A stretch of 64,000 bases of DNA from Streptomyces diastatochromogenes. Lineage in GTDB: Bacteria > Actinomycetota > Actinomycetes > Streptomycetales > Streptomycetaceae. The position numbers and the translations under genes were made by a program. The notes beneath the pieces were generated by a model. That model was not told where the DNA came from. It searched no databases and worked only from the letters and a program-made list of their open reading frames with translations. Positions 51,454-59,096 of the stretch are shown one piece after another. Every line of letters begins with the position of its first letter. Positions within the stretch are counted from its first letter, which is position 1. Location: contig NZ_MCGQ01000020.1 of assembly GCF_002242805.1 (NCBI RefSeq), positions 380,688 through 444,687 on the forward strand, in the 5' to 3' direction.

Positions 51454-51477
51454 TAGTTTCAAACGATACCGTATCGA
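51454..51477. promoter_or_regulatory. MarR operator upstream of its own gene
   Basis: TAGTTTC is followed by the perfect palindrome CGATACCGTATCG (51464-51476), directly before the marR-type gene. The same element with two changes occurs at 52204-52227 before the first nitroreductase gene. The palindrome and its position at the start codon suggest autorepression. Confidence 0.75.
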
Positions 51478-51981
51478 ATGACGTATTCTGGGTTCATGGC
51501 CGCCGACGTTCCTCGCCACACCACCGCCTCGCGTGCGACCGACCGCCCCGGGGATGCCTCGCCTTTCGCTCTTGGCTTGCTGCTGCGCCGGGCGCACTGG
51601 CGCGCGGCCGCGGCGATGGGGGAGGTGCTTCGTCCGCTCGGCGTGGAGTTGCGGCATTTCGCGGTGCTGATCGAGCTGGTCAATCACGGGCCCACGGTGC
51701 AGCGGGACCTGGTGGCGGCGACGGGGTCGGACAAGGCGGGAATCATGCGGGTCGTGGACGACCTGGAGCGGAAGGGCCTGGCGGTGCGCAAGGCCGTTCC
51801 GGGGGACCGGCGAGTGCGAGCGGTGGAGATCACGCCCCAGGGACTCGAACTCTTCGACGCGGCCCATGTGGCTGCGGGGCCGCTGGCCGAGCAGCTGGTC
51901 GCCGAACTGGGACCCGGCGAGTCCGAGCAGCTGACGGCCCTGCTGACCCGGTTTGCTCATCCCGCGGACGACGAGGCGTAA
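51478..51981 (+). CDS. MarR-family transcriptional regulator (nitroreductase locus)
   Basis: A 167-residue winged-helix regulator. The DNA-binding region reads VQRDLVAATGSDKAGIMRVV, then DDLERKGLAVRKAVPGDRRV, followed by the wing RAVEITPQG. ATG 51478 immediately follows the palindromic operator and has no ribosome site, so either the mRNA is leaderless or translation starts at ATG 51496 (MAADVPRHT). It reads in the same direction as the nitroreductase gene. The 305 bp between them hold no gene but carry a second copy of the operator. Confidence 0.88.
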   Translation: MTYSGFMAADVPRHTTASRATDRPGDASPFALGLLLRRAHWRAAAAMGEVLRPLGVELRHFAVLIELVNHGPTVQRDLVAATGSDKAGIMRVVDDLERKGLAVRKAVPGDRRVRAVEITPQGLELFDAAHVAAGPLAEQLVAELGPGESEQLTALLTRFAHPADDEA

Positions 51982-52203
51982 GCCCGCCCACGCACCGGTC
52001 GCCCGCCGCGACGGCGCGCTTCGTCCCGTGCGGCCTCCGCGGTGAACCTCCGGCCTTGAGAGCTGCGGCCGTCGTCGCTACGCGGTGACGGGCGGCCGGT
52101 CAGGCTTCGCTGTCGACGGATCGAGTCGTCCGCACGGCTGCCGTGCCGCATGCCTGGCCGGTGGCGTGCGTGCTCTTCACCCGCGCGGATTCATGCCCCA
52201 AGA

Positions 52204-52240
52204 TAGTTTCACTCGATACGGTATTGAGTGATACTGTCTT
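52204..52240. promoter_or_regulatory. Second MarR operator, before the nitroreductase gene
   Basis: TAGTTTC followed by CTCGATACGGTATTGAG (52212-52228) matches the element at 51454 at all but a few bases. A third, decayed half (GATACTGTCTTGAG) follows at 52230-52243. The 222 bp between the marR stop and this point show no gene. Confidence 0.72.
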
Positions 52241-52286
52241 GAGTGTGGTGAAGGTGAGCCCGACGAGCAGATGGAGGCGGGTGATC

Positions 52287-52955
52287 ATGGACGTCTACGA
52301 GGCGGTCACGAGCCGACGAGCGGTGCGTCGATTCACCGACCGACCTGTCCCGAGGGAGACGCTGGAGCGCGTGCTGTCCGCCGCGGCTTGGGCGCCGTCC
52401 GGATCGAACCTCCAGCCGTGGCACACCTACCTGCTGACCGGCGCACCGCTGGCCGAACTCAAGAAGCGTGCCGGCGAGCGCCTGGCCTCGGGCGACCCCT
52501 GGGACGCGCCGGAGTACGAGATGTATCCGCCCGAACTGAAGTCTCCGTACCGCGAGCGCCGATCCGCCTTCGGCGAGCAGCGCTACGGTGCACTCGGCAT
52601 CGCGCGTGGGGACCTGGAGGCGCGCCAGCGGGCCGCTGCCGCGAACTGGGACTGCTTCGGCGCGCCCGCCGCCCTGTTCTGCTACATCGACCGCGACATG
52701 GGTCGACCCCAATGGTCCGACACCGGCATGTACCTGCAGACCGTCATGCTGCTGCTCCGCGCCGAAGGGCTGCACAGCTGCACGCAGATGGCCTGGGCGA
52801 AGTACCACAAGACCGTCGCGGAGGTCCTGTCTCCCCCGGACGGGCTCGTCCTCTTCTGCGGCATGTCGATCGGATTCGAAGACGTCACAGCAGGTGACGC
52901 CCGTACAGGCCGGGCGCCGCTCGACGAGACGGTCACGTTCGTCGACGGGCTCTGA
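52287..52955 (+). CDS. Nitroreductase-family protein, first copy
   Basis: A 222-residue FMN-dependent nitroreductase-type enzyme. The FMN-phosphate-binding sequence is VTSRRAVRRFTDRPVPRETL at the N-terminus, then AAAWAPSGSNLQPWHTYLLT. The C-terminal part has MLLLRAEGLHSCTQMAW and VLFCGMSIGFED, typical for the second FMN contact. It reduces nitro or quinone compounds with NAD(P)H, or acts on an unknown enoate. ATG 52287 follows GGAGGCGG. Operator copies upstream tie it to the MarR regulator. A near-identical copy exists at 53848. Confidence 0.88.
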   Translation: MDVYEAVTSRRAVRRFTDRPVPRETLERVLSAAAWAPSGSNLQPWHTYLLTGAPLAELKKRAGERLASGDPWDAPEYEMYPPELKSPYRERRSAFGEQRYGALGIARGDLEARQRAAAANWDCFGAPAALFCYIDRDMGRPQWSDTGMYLQTVMLLLRAEGLHSCTQMAWAKYHKTVAEVLSPPDGLVLFCGMSIGFEDVTAGDARTGRAPLDETVTFVDGL

Positions 52956-53055
52956 CGCCCTCCCTCCTTGGTCGATCAACGAGCGGTTTCATGCCGCACC
53001 CACATAGCGTTGTATATGCCACATTGCGCACGTAATCCCGACGAAAGGGCATGGT

Positions 53056-53784
53056 ATGAAGATCGCAGTCATGGGCGGCACCGGACTGATCGGGTCGCAG
53101 GTCGTCAAGAACCTGAACGCCGCCGGACACGAGGCGGTACCGCACTCGAAGTCCACCGGCGTCGACATCATCAGCGGCCAGGGACTGGACGAGGCGGTGG
53201 CAGGAGCCGACGTCGTCGTCAACCTGACGAACTCCCCGACCTTCGACGAAGCCTCCCTGGCCTTCTTCCAGACCTCGATGGACAACCTTCTGGCCGCGGC
53301 CCGGAAGGGCGGCGTCGGCCACTTCGTCATCCTCTCGATCGTCGGCGTGGACCAGGTGCCGGAGCTGGACTACTACCGCGCCAAGGCGCTCCAGGAGAAG
53401 ATCCTCGCGGCCGGGCCGATCCCGTACTCGATCGTGCGGGCCACGCAGTTCATGGACTTCATGGACGCGGTCCTGTCCTGGACCGCTGACGCCCAGACCG
53501 TCCGGCTGCCCGCCACGCCCATCCAGCCCATTGCCTCCGAAGACGTGGCCGCCGCGGTGGCGGAGGTCGCCGCGGGCGCCCCGCTGAACGGCATCCGCAA
53601 CATCGCCGGCCCCGAGATCTTCACCCTGGACGAGCTGGGCCGGATCACCCTGTCCCACAAGGGCGACAACCGCACCGTCGTGACCGACCCCACCGCCGGC
53701 ATGTTCGCCGTCGTCAAGGGCGACGTCCTCACCGACAAGGACGCCCACCTCGCCGCCACCCGTTACACCGACTGGCTCTCCTGA
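53056..53784 (+). CDS. NAD(P)H-binding NmrA/atypical SDR protein
   Basis: A 242-residue Rossmann-fold protein. The loop is KIAVMGGTGLIGSQVVKNL. The stretch VGHFVILSIVGVDQVPELDY-YRAKALQEKILA carries the Y-x-x-x-K motif (YYRAK), and PYSIVRATQFMDFMD follows as in NmrA-like quinone reductases. It lies between two nitroreductase copies in the same direction, with the ribosome site GAAAGGGC. The Streptomyces SDR_a5-like group acts on quinones or flavonoids (family knowledge). It may work with the nitroreductases in detoxifying an electrophile. Confidence 0.88.
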   Translation: MKIAVMGGTGLIGSQVVKNLNAAGHEAVPHSKSTGVDIISGQGLDEAVAGADVVVNLTNSPTFDEASLAFFQTSMDNLLAAARKGGVGHFVILSIVGVDQVPELDYYRAKALQEKILAAGPIPYSIVRATQFMDFMDAVLSWTADAQTVRLPATPIQPIASEDVAAAVAEVAAGAPLNGIRNIAGPEIFTLDELGRITLSHKGDNRTVVTDPTAGMFAVVKGDVLTDKDAHLAATRYTDWLS

Positions 53785-53847
53785 CAGCCCCGCCTCCTGC
53801 GTCTCGCATGAGTGGACAGGTGGAGCGCATGAGGGAGGTAGACGATC

Positions 53848-54513
53848 TTGGATGTCTATGAGGCGGTCACGAGTCGACGGGCGGTCCGTGGGTTCACCGA
53901 CCGGCCCGTCCCGCGGCAGGTATTGGAGCGGGTGCTGTCCGCCGCGGCTTGGGCGCCGTCCGGATCGAACCTTCAGCCGTGGCGCGCCTACGTGGTGACA
54001 GGCGGGCCGCTGGCCGAGCTCAAGAGGCGCGCCGGCGAGCGCGTGGTGGCAGCCGACCCCTGGGACGAGCGGGAGTACGAGATGTACCCGCCCGCACTGA
54101 AGTCTCCGTACCATGAGCGCCGATCCGCCTTCGGCCATGAGCGCTACAGCGCACTTGGTATTGAGCGCGACGACTGGGAGGCGCGCCAGCGGGCCGCTGC
54201 CGCGAACTGGGACTGCTTCGGCGCGCCCGCCGCCCTGTTCTGCTACATCGACCGCGACATGGGCCGACCTCAATGGTCCGACATCGGCATGTATCTGCAG
54301 ACCGTCATGCTGCTGCTGCGCGCCGAAGGGCTGCACAGTTGCCCGCAGATGGCGTGGTCGGTGTATCGCCAGACGGTCGCGGAGGTCCTGTCACCTCCGG
54401 ACGAGCTCGTCCTGTTCTGCGGAATGTCGATCGGATTCGAGGACGTCACGGTGGGTTACGCCCGTACCGGCCGGGCGCCGCTTGCCGAGACCGTCACGTT
54501 CGTCGAGGGGTAG
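53848..54513 (+). CDS. Nitroreductase-family protein, second copy (duplicate)
   Basis: A 221-residue paralogue of the protein at 52287, with identical stretches such as SAAAWAPSGSNLQPW and AANWDCFGAPAALFCYIDRD. It probably arose by recent duplication, because the DNA is also nearly identical over long runs. It starts with TTG (LDVYEAVTSRRAVRGF) after GAGGGAGG, unlike the ATG of copy one. No MarR operator is seen in front of it. Differences concentrate in the loops near residues 45-70 and at the C-terminal substrate side (SVYRQ versus AKYHK). Confidence 0.87.
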   Translation: MDVYEAVTSRRAVRGFTDRPVPRQVLERVLSAAAWAPSGSNLQPWRAYVVTGGPLAELKRRAGERVVAADPWDEREYEMYPPALKSPYHERRSAFGHERYSALGIERDDWEARQRAAAANWDCFGAPAALFCYIDRDMGRPQWSDIGMYLQTVMLLLRAEGLHSCPQMAWSVYRQTVAEVLSPPDELVLFCGMSIGFEDVTVGYARTGRAPLAETVTFVEG

Positions 54514-54543
54514 ATGCGCAACTACGTGACGATCGATGCGTGC

Positions 54544-55365
54544 TCAGCCGCTGCAGCCGCACCCCGATGCCGCCTCGGCCTCGGTGACGGTGCGGGGTGC
54601 GTCGATTGCGTCGGCCATCGCCTGCTTGACGGCCCGGACGATCGCCGAGTGCATCCCGTCCGCGACCCGGTGGGTCGGGGTGATCTCGATGTCGGTGAAG
54701 CCGGCGGTCTCCAGGCCCTGGCGGTATTCGGCGAAGGACAGCGCGCCGGCGATGCAGCCGGCGTAGTCACCGCGCTCGGCCCGCTGCTCAGGTGTGAGGG
54801 AGTCGTCGGCGACGACGTCCGAGACGCCGAGCCGGCCGCCGGGCTTCAGGACGCGGAACGTCTCGGCGAACACGGCGGCCTTGTCGACGGACAGGTTGAT
54901 CACGCAGTTGGAGATCACGACATCGATCGTGTTCGCGGGCAGGGGGATGGCCTCGATGGTGCCCTTGAGGAACTCCACGTTCGTCGCGCCCGCTTGCGCG
55001 GCGTTGGCCAGGGCGAGGGCGAGCATCTCCTCGGTCATGTCCAGTCCGTACGCCCTGCCGGTGGGGCCGACGCGGCGGGCGGAGAGCAGGACGTCGATGC
55101 CGCCGCCGGAGCCGAGGTCCAGGACGCGTTCGCCCTCGCGGAGTTCGGCGACGGCGGTGGGGTTGCCGCAACCGAGGGAGGCGGCAACGGCCTCCGCGGG
55201 CAGGGCGTCGCGCTCGTCGGCGCCGTAGAGGGTGGAGCCGAAGTTCTCGTCGACCTCGACCGGCTGCGGCCCGCAACAGGCGGTGCCGCCCTCGGTGACC
55301 TTCAGGGCCGCCGCGGCGTAGCGTCGACGGACGGTTTCGCGTAGGTCGGTGGACTGCTCGTGCAT
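54544..55365 (-). CDS. arsM: Arsenite S-adenosylmethionine methyltransferase ArsM
   Basis: A 273-residue SAM-dependent methyltransferase that would methylate As(III) to volatile or excreted species. The SAM motif is RVLDLGSGGGIDVLLSARRV. The arsenic-binding Cys set is visible in GTACCGPQP, SLGCGNP, ISNCVINLS and DYAGCIAGAL, as in ArsM. An additional ending SGCGCSG adds two Cys. The ATG at 55363-55365 has AGGAGTGAAG upstream. It is divergent from the arsR gene, with a spaced inverted repeat between them. Confidence 0.92.
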   Translation of the reverse strand: MHEQSTDLRETVRRRYAAAALKVTEGGTACCGPQPVEVDENFGSTLYGADERDALPAEAVAASLGCGNPTAVAELREGERVLDLGSGGGIDVLLSARRVGPTGRAYGLDMTEEMLALALANAAQAGATNVEFLKGTIEAIPLPANTIDVVISNCVINLSVDKAAVFAETFRVLKPGGRLGVSDVVADDSLTPEQRAERGDYAGCIAGALSFAEYRQGLETAGFTDIEITPTHRVADGMHSAIVRAVKQAMADAIDAPRTVTEAEAASGCGCSG

Positions 55366-55433
55366 GACTTCACTCCTGGGTGGCCTGGGTGGCCTGGGTG
55401 ACGGGGCATGGCGGTGCCCTGGAACAGTCTGTA

Positions 55434-55480
55434 TTGACGTTCGTTGATGCAAGGTTGCGCCTTGGATCGAAAAACGTCAA
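55434..55480. promoter_or_regulatory. Candidate ArsR operator, divergent arsM/arsR promoter
   Basis: TTGACGTT (55434-55441) and AACGTCAA (55473-55480) are exact complements with 31 bp between. The A/T-rich region between arsM and arsR also contains CGTTGATG and is the natural place for an ArsR operator. Confidence 0.55.
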
Positions 55481-55489
55481 CATAGAGGA

Positions 55490-55864
55490 ATGTCGAAACA
55501 AGAGCTTGAGGTGCTCGGCCAGGACGGCGACGGCTGCTGTGGCGGACTCGCAGTCGCGCCGCTGGGTGATGAGCGGGCCGCAGAGCTGGCGAAGGTGTTC
55601 AAGGCCCTCGGGGACCCGGTCAGGCTGCGGCTGCTGTCGATGATCGCCTCCCGTGAGGGCGGCGAGGTGTGCGTGTGCGAGATGACGCCCGCGTTCGACC
55701 TGTCCCAGCCGACGATCTCCCACCACCTCAAGCTCCTGCGGCAGGCCGGCCTCATCGACTGCGAGCGCCGCGGCACCTGGGTCTACTACTGGGTGCTGCC
55801 CGGCGTCCTGGACCGGCTCGCCGCGTTCCTCACCACTTCGCAGACCGCGGGAGCCGTCGCGTGA
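55490..55864 (+). CDS. arsR: ArsR-family metalloregulator
   Basis: A 124-residue winged-helix repressor. The As(III) sensor Cys pair is in GGEVCVCEMTPAF, followed by the recognition helix LSQPTISHHLKLLRQAGLID and the wing RRGTWVYYWV. An additional CC pair sits near the N-terminus (GDGCCGGL). It is divergent from arsM and overlaps the channel gene downstream (GTGA), giving a compact arsenic operon. The candidate operator is just upstream. Confidence 0.93.
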   Translation: MSKQELEVLGQDGDGCCGGLAVAPLGDERAAELAKVFKALGDPVRLRLLSMIASREGGEVCVCEMTPAFDLSQPTISHHLKLLRQAGLIDCERRGTWVYYWVLPGVLDRLAAFLTTSQTAGAVA

Positions 55865-56595
55865 CCGCGCCGCTGGGCCGACGGCTCGCCGCCGAAGCCG
55901 TCGGCACCGGGCTGCTGGTCGCGGTCGTCGTGGGCTCCGGCATCCAGGCAACCGAGTTGTCTCACGACGTAGGCGTGCAACTCCTCGCCAACTCCCTCGC
56001 CACCGTCTTCGGCCTCGGCGTCCTGATCCTGGTCCTCGGGCCGGTCTCCGGCGCGCACTTCAACCCCGCCGTCACCCTGGCCGCCTGGTTCACCGGCCGC
56101 CGCACCCCCGATGGCCTCACCTTGAGGGAGGCGGCGGCGTACGTTCCCGCCCAGATCGCCGGGGCGATCAGCGGGGCGATCCTGGCCGACGCGATGTTCG
56201 CCAGGCCCCTGGTCGAGTGGTCCACGCACGACCGGTCCGCCGCGCACCTGTGGCTCGGTGAGGTGGTCGCCACGGCCGGCCTGATCCTGCTGGTCTTCGG
56301 GCTCGACCGCGTCGGCCGTGCGTCCCTCGCGCCGGCGGCCGTGGCCTCGTACATCGGGGCCGCCTACTGGTTCACCTCCTCCACCTCGTTCGCGAACCCG
56401 GCGGTGACCATCGGACGGGCCTTCACCGACACGTTCGCCGGGATCGCCCCCGCCTCCGTCGCCCCGTTCCTCGCAGCACAGCTGGCCGGAGCCGCACTCG
56501 GGCTGGGCGCCGTCATCGCGATCCACGGGCGTCCCACCCCGGCCGGCAGCAAGGTCGTCGCCCCGCACGGTGCACCCGAACCGGCCTCCCCCTGA
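55861..56595 (+). CDS. Aquaglyceroporin-type channel (probable arsenite efflux)
   Basis: A 244-residue MIP channel with six transmembrane segments. Both pore motifs are intact: SGAHFNPAVTLAAWF and FANPAVTIGRAF. In ars operons such channels (AqpS) let As(III) leave after arsenate reduction (family knowledge). There is no ArsB or Acr3 pump here, so the channel appears to be the exit route. It starts with GTG inside the arsR stop and lies 26 bp before arsC. Confidence 0.9.
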   Translation: MTAPLGRRLAAEAVGTGLLVAVVVGSGIQATELSHDVGVQLLANSLATVFGLGVLILVLGPVSGAHFNPAVTLAAWFTGRRTPDGLTLREAAAYVPAQIAGAISGAILADAMFARPLVEWSTHDRSAAHLWLGEVVATAGLILLVFGLDRVGRASLAPAAVASYIGAAYWFTSSTSFANPAVTIGRAFTDTFAGIAPASVAPFLAAQLAGAALGLGAVIAIHGRPTPAGSKVVAPHGAPEPASP

Positions 56596-56621
56596 CCCGC
56601 CCTTCCTGGAAAGACTTCCCC

Positions 56622-57044
56622 ATGAGCACTCCCGCCCCGCGTCCCTCCGTGCTGTTCGTCTGCGTCCACAACGCCGGCCGCTCCCAGATGGGCGCCGCCT
56701 TCCTCACCCACCTCGGCGGCGGCCGCGTCGAGGTCCGCTCGGCCGGCTCCGCCCCCGCCGACACGGTCAATCCGGCCGTGGTCGAGGCCATGGCGGAGGT
56801 GGGCGTCGACATCTCCGCCGAGACGCCGAAGGTCCTCACCACCGAGGCGGTGCGGTCCTCGGACGTGGTGATCACGATGGGCTGCGGGGACGCCTGCCCG
56901 GTCTTCCCCGGCAAGCGGTACCTGGACTGGCAGCTGGCCGACCCGGCGGGCCAGGGCGTCGAAGCCGTCCGCCCGATCCGGGACGCCATCGAGATGCGGG
57001 TACGCGGCCTGCTCGCCGAACTCGGCATCCCGGCGACGGCATGA
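56622..57044 (+). CDS. arsC: Arsenate reductase ArsC (low-molecular-weight phosphatase type)
   Basis: A 140-residue reductase of the LMW protein-tyrosine-phosphatase fold. The active-site loop is FVCVHNAGRSQM with C14 (CX5R), and the second redox Cys pair is in ITMGCGDACPVF (C88, C92). That pattern matches the thioredoxin- or mycoredoxin-linked ArsC group. It converts arsenate to arsenite for export or methylation. It ends the ars operon. Degenerate coding fragments follow. Confidence 0.93.
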   Translation: MSTPAPRPSVLFVCVHNAGRSQMGAAFLTHLGGGRVEVRSAGSAPADTVNPAVVEAMAEVGVDISAETPKVLTTEAVRSSDVVITMGCGDACPVFPGKRYLDWQLADPAGQGVEAVRPIRDAIEMRVRGLLAELGIPATA

Positions 57045-57308
57045 CCGCGACGGCGGCCGTCCGCGTCAGGCGAGCGATGCGTGAGCGGCCGTACGGCTCA
57101 CAGAACCCGCGCCACTTGGTGGGCGACCCCGCCCCTCGACCACTGCGGCAGGCCGTCGAGCTTGGGAAACCGTTGAACTGGACGACGAGCTGGCCGCTTT
57201 CCAGATCGATGCCGTCCTCAGCGCCGCCAACACCGCGATGAGGCCGAGGAACGCCGACGCGGCCGCGAAGGTGCGGCGCGTGGTGGCGGGCTTCGTGGAG
57301 CGTGCCGG
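57045..57308 (+). other. Gene-remnant-like stretch after arsC
   Basis: There is no complete gene. One frame without a usable start reads AWETVELDDELAAFQIDAVL, then AANTAMRPRNADAAAKVRRV, ending at TGA 57310, which looks like the end of a real protein. An ATG at 57041 in another frame gives an unconvincing 66-residue product. A truncated gene is the likely explanation. Confidence 0.3.
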
Positions 57309-57612
57309 GTGATACGCGCCGAGCGCGGGACCACCGGATTCCGGGCCGCCGGTGAAGTCCCGCTTCCCGAGCCCGACTTGGCATCCTTTCAGTGGGCCTG
57401 CCATGCGGCGGCGCGCACGGCCCGGCTCAGGGTCCGGGCTCTCGACACCGGCGTGGCCGCGAGCTACCACGCCGTGGACATCGGCGGCACCGCCGTCCTG
57501 GCGCACGGCACCCTGCCGGTCGTGGCCTTCGCCGCCGGGCCCGTCGTACCGGCAGGTCCGGTACTGGCGGCCCCGGACGCTCGGCGAGCTGATGTTCAAC
57601 GGGTGGGACTGA
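57309..57612 (+). pseudogene. Frameshifted small gene, unknown product
   Basis: From GTG 57309 (overlapping the previous TGA) a protein-like reading begins: VIRAERGTTGFRAAGEVPLP, later ALDTGVAASYHAVDIGGTAV. At about 57540 the likely reading shifts by +1 and continues as PSYRQVRYWRPRTLGELMFN-GWD, ending at 57612. The latter resembles the natural C-terminus of actinobacterial hypothetical proteins that finish in '-GELLFNxWD'. Without the shift the frame runs into the convergent TetR gene. A sequencing error would give the same picture. Confidence 0.35.
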
Positions 57613-57618
57613 GGGCCC

Positions 57619-58305
57619 TCACCGGACGCCGTACGCCCGCAGGAACGCCGCCACCCCGCCCGTGATCAGGCGGTCCGTCTCCTTCGGGGGCAGGGGCAGG
57701 ACGCCGTAGTGGGTGGACTGGACGATGGTGTGCGAGGTCAGGGCCGTGAAGTGGGCGGCCGTCAGGGCGGGGTCGCCGTGTACGTCGAGCAGGCCGGCCT
57801 CGGCGAGGTGGGCCATCGCCTCCGCGAGCGCGCGGCCGACCGGTTGCGGGCCCGCCTCGTGCCAGGCCTTCAGGACCTCCGGCGGTACGTGGTCGGCCTC
57901 GGCGTGGATGTGGCGGACCAGGGCGAAGTGGTTCGGGTAGTCGCTCATGAGCCCGACGAAGGCGCGGGCGAGGGCGACCAGGTCGCGTTCCAGGGTGTCG
58001 GGCCGCGGGGGGCGCTCCGGGTCCAGCGTCGCGCGCAGACGGGCCAGTTGGGCGTCCCGGACCTCGCTCGACGTCCATGTCACCACCGTCTGGAAGAGCT
58101 GCGCCTTGCCGCCGGGGAAGTGGTTGTAGAGCGTGCGCGTGGAGACGCCGGCCTCGGCGGCCAGCGCGTCGACCGAGGCGCGGGTGTAGCCCTCGCGGCC
58201 GAAGAGCGTGCAGGACGCGCTCGCGAGGGCGATCTGCTTCTCCAGCTTGCGCGGTGACACCTCGCGCTGCGCCCGGGCCAGCCGGGATTCGTTGCTTTCG
58301 TCCAC
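57619..58305 (-). CDS. TetR-family transcriptional regulator
   Basis: A 228-residue repressor. The helix-turn-helix is ALASASCTLFGREGYTRASV, then DALAAEAGVSTRTLYNHFPG. The ligand domain is typical of the AcrR/TetR_C group (RAFVGLMSDYPNHFALVRHI). It starts at GTG 58305, about 6 bp after GGAGGAGGG. It is divergent from the FMN-reductase gene. Two related palindromes lie between the genes. It probably represses the reductase/MFS unit and itself. Confidence 0.9.
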   Translation of the reverse strand: MDESNESRLARAQREVSPRKLEKQIALASASCTLFGREGYTRASVDALAAEAGVSTRTLYNHFPGGKAQLFQTVVTWTSSEVRDAQLARLRATLDPERPPRPDTLERDLVALARAFVGLMSDYPNHFALVRHIHAEADHVPPEVLKAWHEAGPQPVGRALAEAMAHLAEAGLLDVHGDPALTAAHFTALTSHTIVQSTHYGVLPLPPKETDRLITGGVAAFLRAYGVR

Positions 58306-58338
58306 TCCCACTCCCTCCTCCGCCTGCACTCTACCTGG

Positions 58339-58377
58339 ATTACAACGAGCGTTGTAATTTCTACAACGTTCGTTGTA
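58339..58377. promoter_or_regulatory. Double TetR operator
   Basis: ATTACAACGAGCGTTGTAAT (58339-58358) is a perfect 20-bp palindrome. A second, TACAACGTTCGTTGTA (58362-58377), shares the half-site ACAACG. Both lie within the divergent promoter, 34 and 57 bp from the regulator start. Confidence 0.88.
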
Positions 58378-58447
58378 CTTTGCTGGGGAGGTCGGCGCGG
58401 CCGCATCGGGCGGCCGTCCTGCCGTGAGCCTGAACTGGGGGATCCCT

Positions 58448-59080
58448 GTGTCCGCAGCCGTGACCAATGAAGTTCCGCGATCCGTGACCGATGAAGTCCC
58501 GCTCCGCGTCGCCGTGATCGTCGGCAGCGTCCGCGAGGGCAGGCAGGGCCGGGCCGTCGCCGACTGGTTCCTCGGCACCGCCGCTGCCGACGAGGGCCTG
58601 GACCTCGACGTCATCGACCTCGCGGAGGTGGACCTGCCGCTGGTGCTGCCCGGCTGGGGCGGCACGCCGAGCCCCGAGGCCGTCGCCGCGCTGAAGGACG
58701 TCTCGCCGCGGCTCGCCGCCGCCGACGCGTTCGTCGTCGTCACGCCGGAGTACAACCACAGCTTCCCGGCGTCCCTGAAGAACTTCGTCGACTGGCACCA
58801 CGCCCAGTGGCAGGCCAAGCCGGTCGGCTTCGTGTCGTACGGCGGTCTCGGCGGCGGTCTGCGCGCGGTCGAGCAGCTTCGGCTGGTCTTCGCCGAGCTG
58901 CACGCGGTGACCGTGCGCGACTCGGTCAGCCTGCACGGGCCGTGGTCGGGCCTCGGGGAGGACGGCGCGCCGCGCGACGCGGCCGTCTGCGCCGGTGCCG
59001 CCAAGGGCATGCTCGGCCAACTCGCCTGGTGGGGACGGGCCCTGCGGGCCGCCCGCGCCGAGCGGCCGTACGCGGGCTGA
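58448..59080 (+). CDS. NADPH-dependent FMN reductase
   Basis: A 210-residue flavodoxin-like reductase. The flavin-phosphate loop is RVAVIVGSVREGRQGRAVAD and the family hallmark FVVVTPEYNHSFPASLKNF-VDW is complete. It reduces FMN or a quinone using NADPH. GTG 58448 follows GGGGGA at five bases. A 24-bp in-frame duplication near the start (GTGACCAATGAAGT / GTGACCGATGAAGT) offers another start at 58484, so the true N-terminus is uncertain. It is 16 bp before the MFS gene and under the double TetR operator. Confidence 0.9.
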   Translation: MSAAVTNEVPRSVTDEVPLRVAVIVGSVREGRQGRAVADWFLGTAAADEGLDLDVIDLAEVDLPLVLPGWGGTPSPEAVAALKDVSPRLAAADAFVVVTPEYNHSFPASLKNFVDWHHAQWQAKPVGFVSYGGLGGGLRAVEQLRLVFAELHAVTVRDSVSLHGPWSGLGEDGAPRDAAVCAGAAKGMLGQLAWWGRALRAARAERPYAG

Positions 59081-59096
59081 GCGCGGGGTGGGGGAC

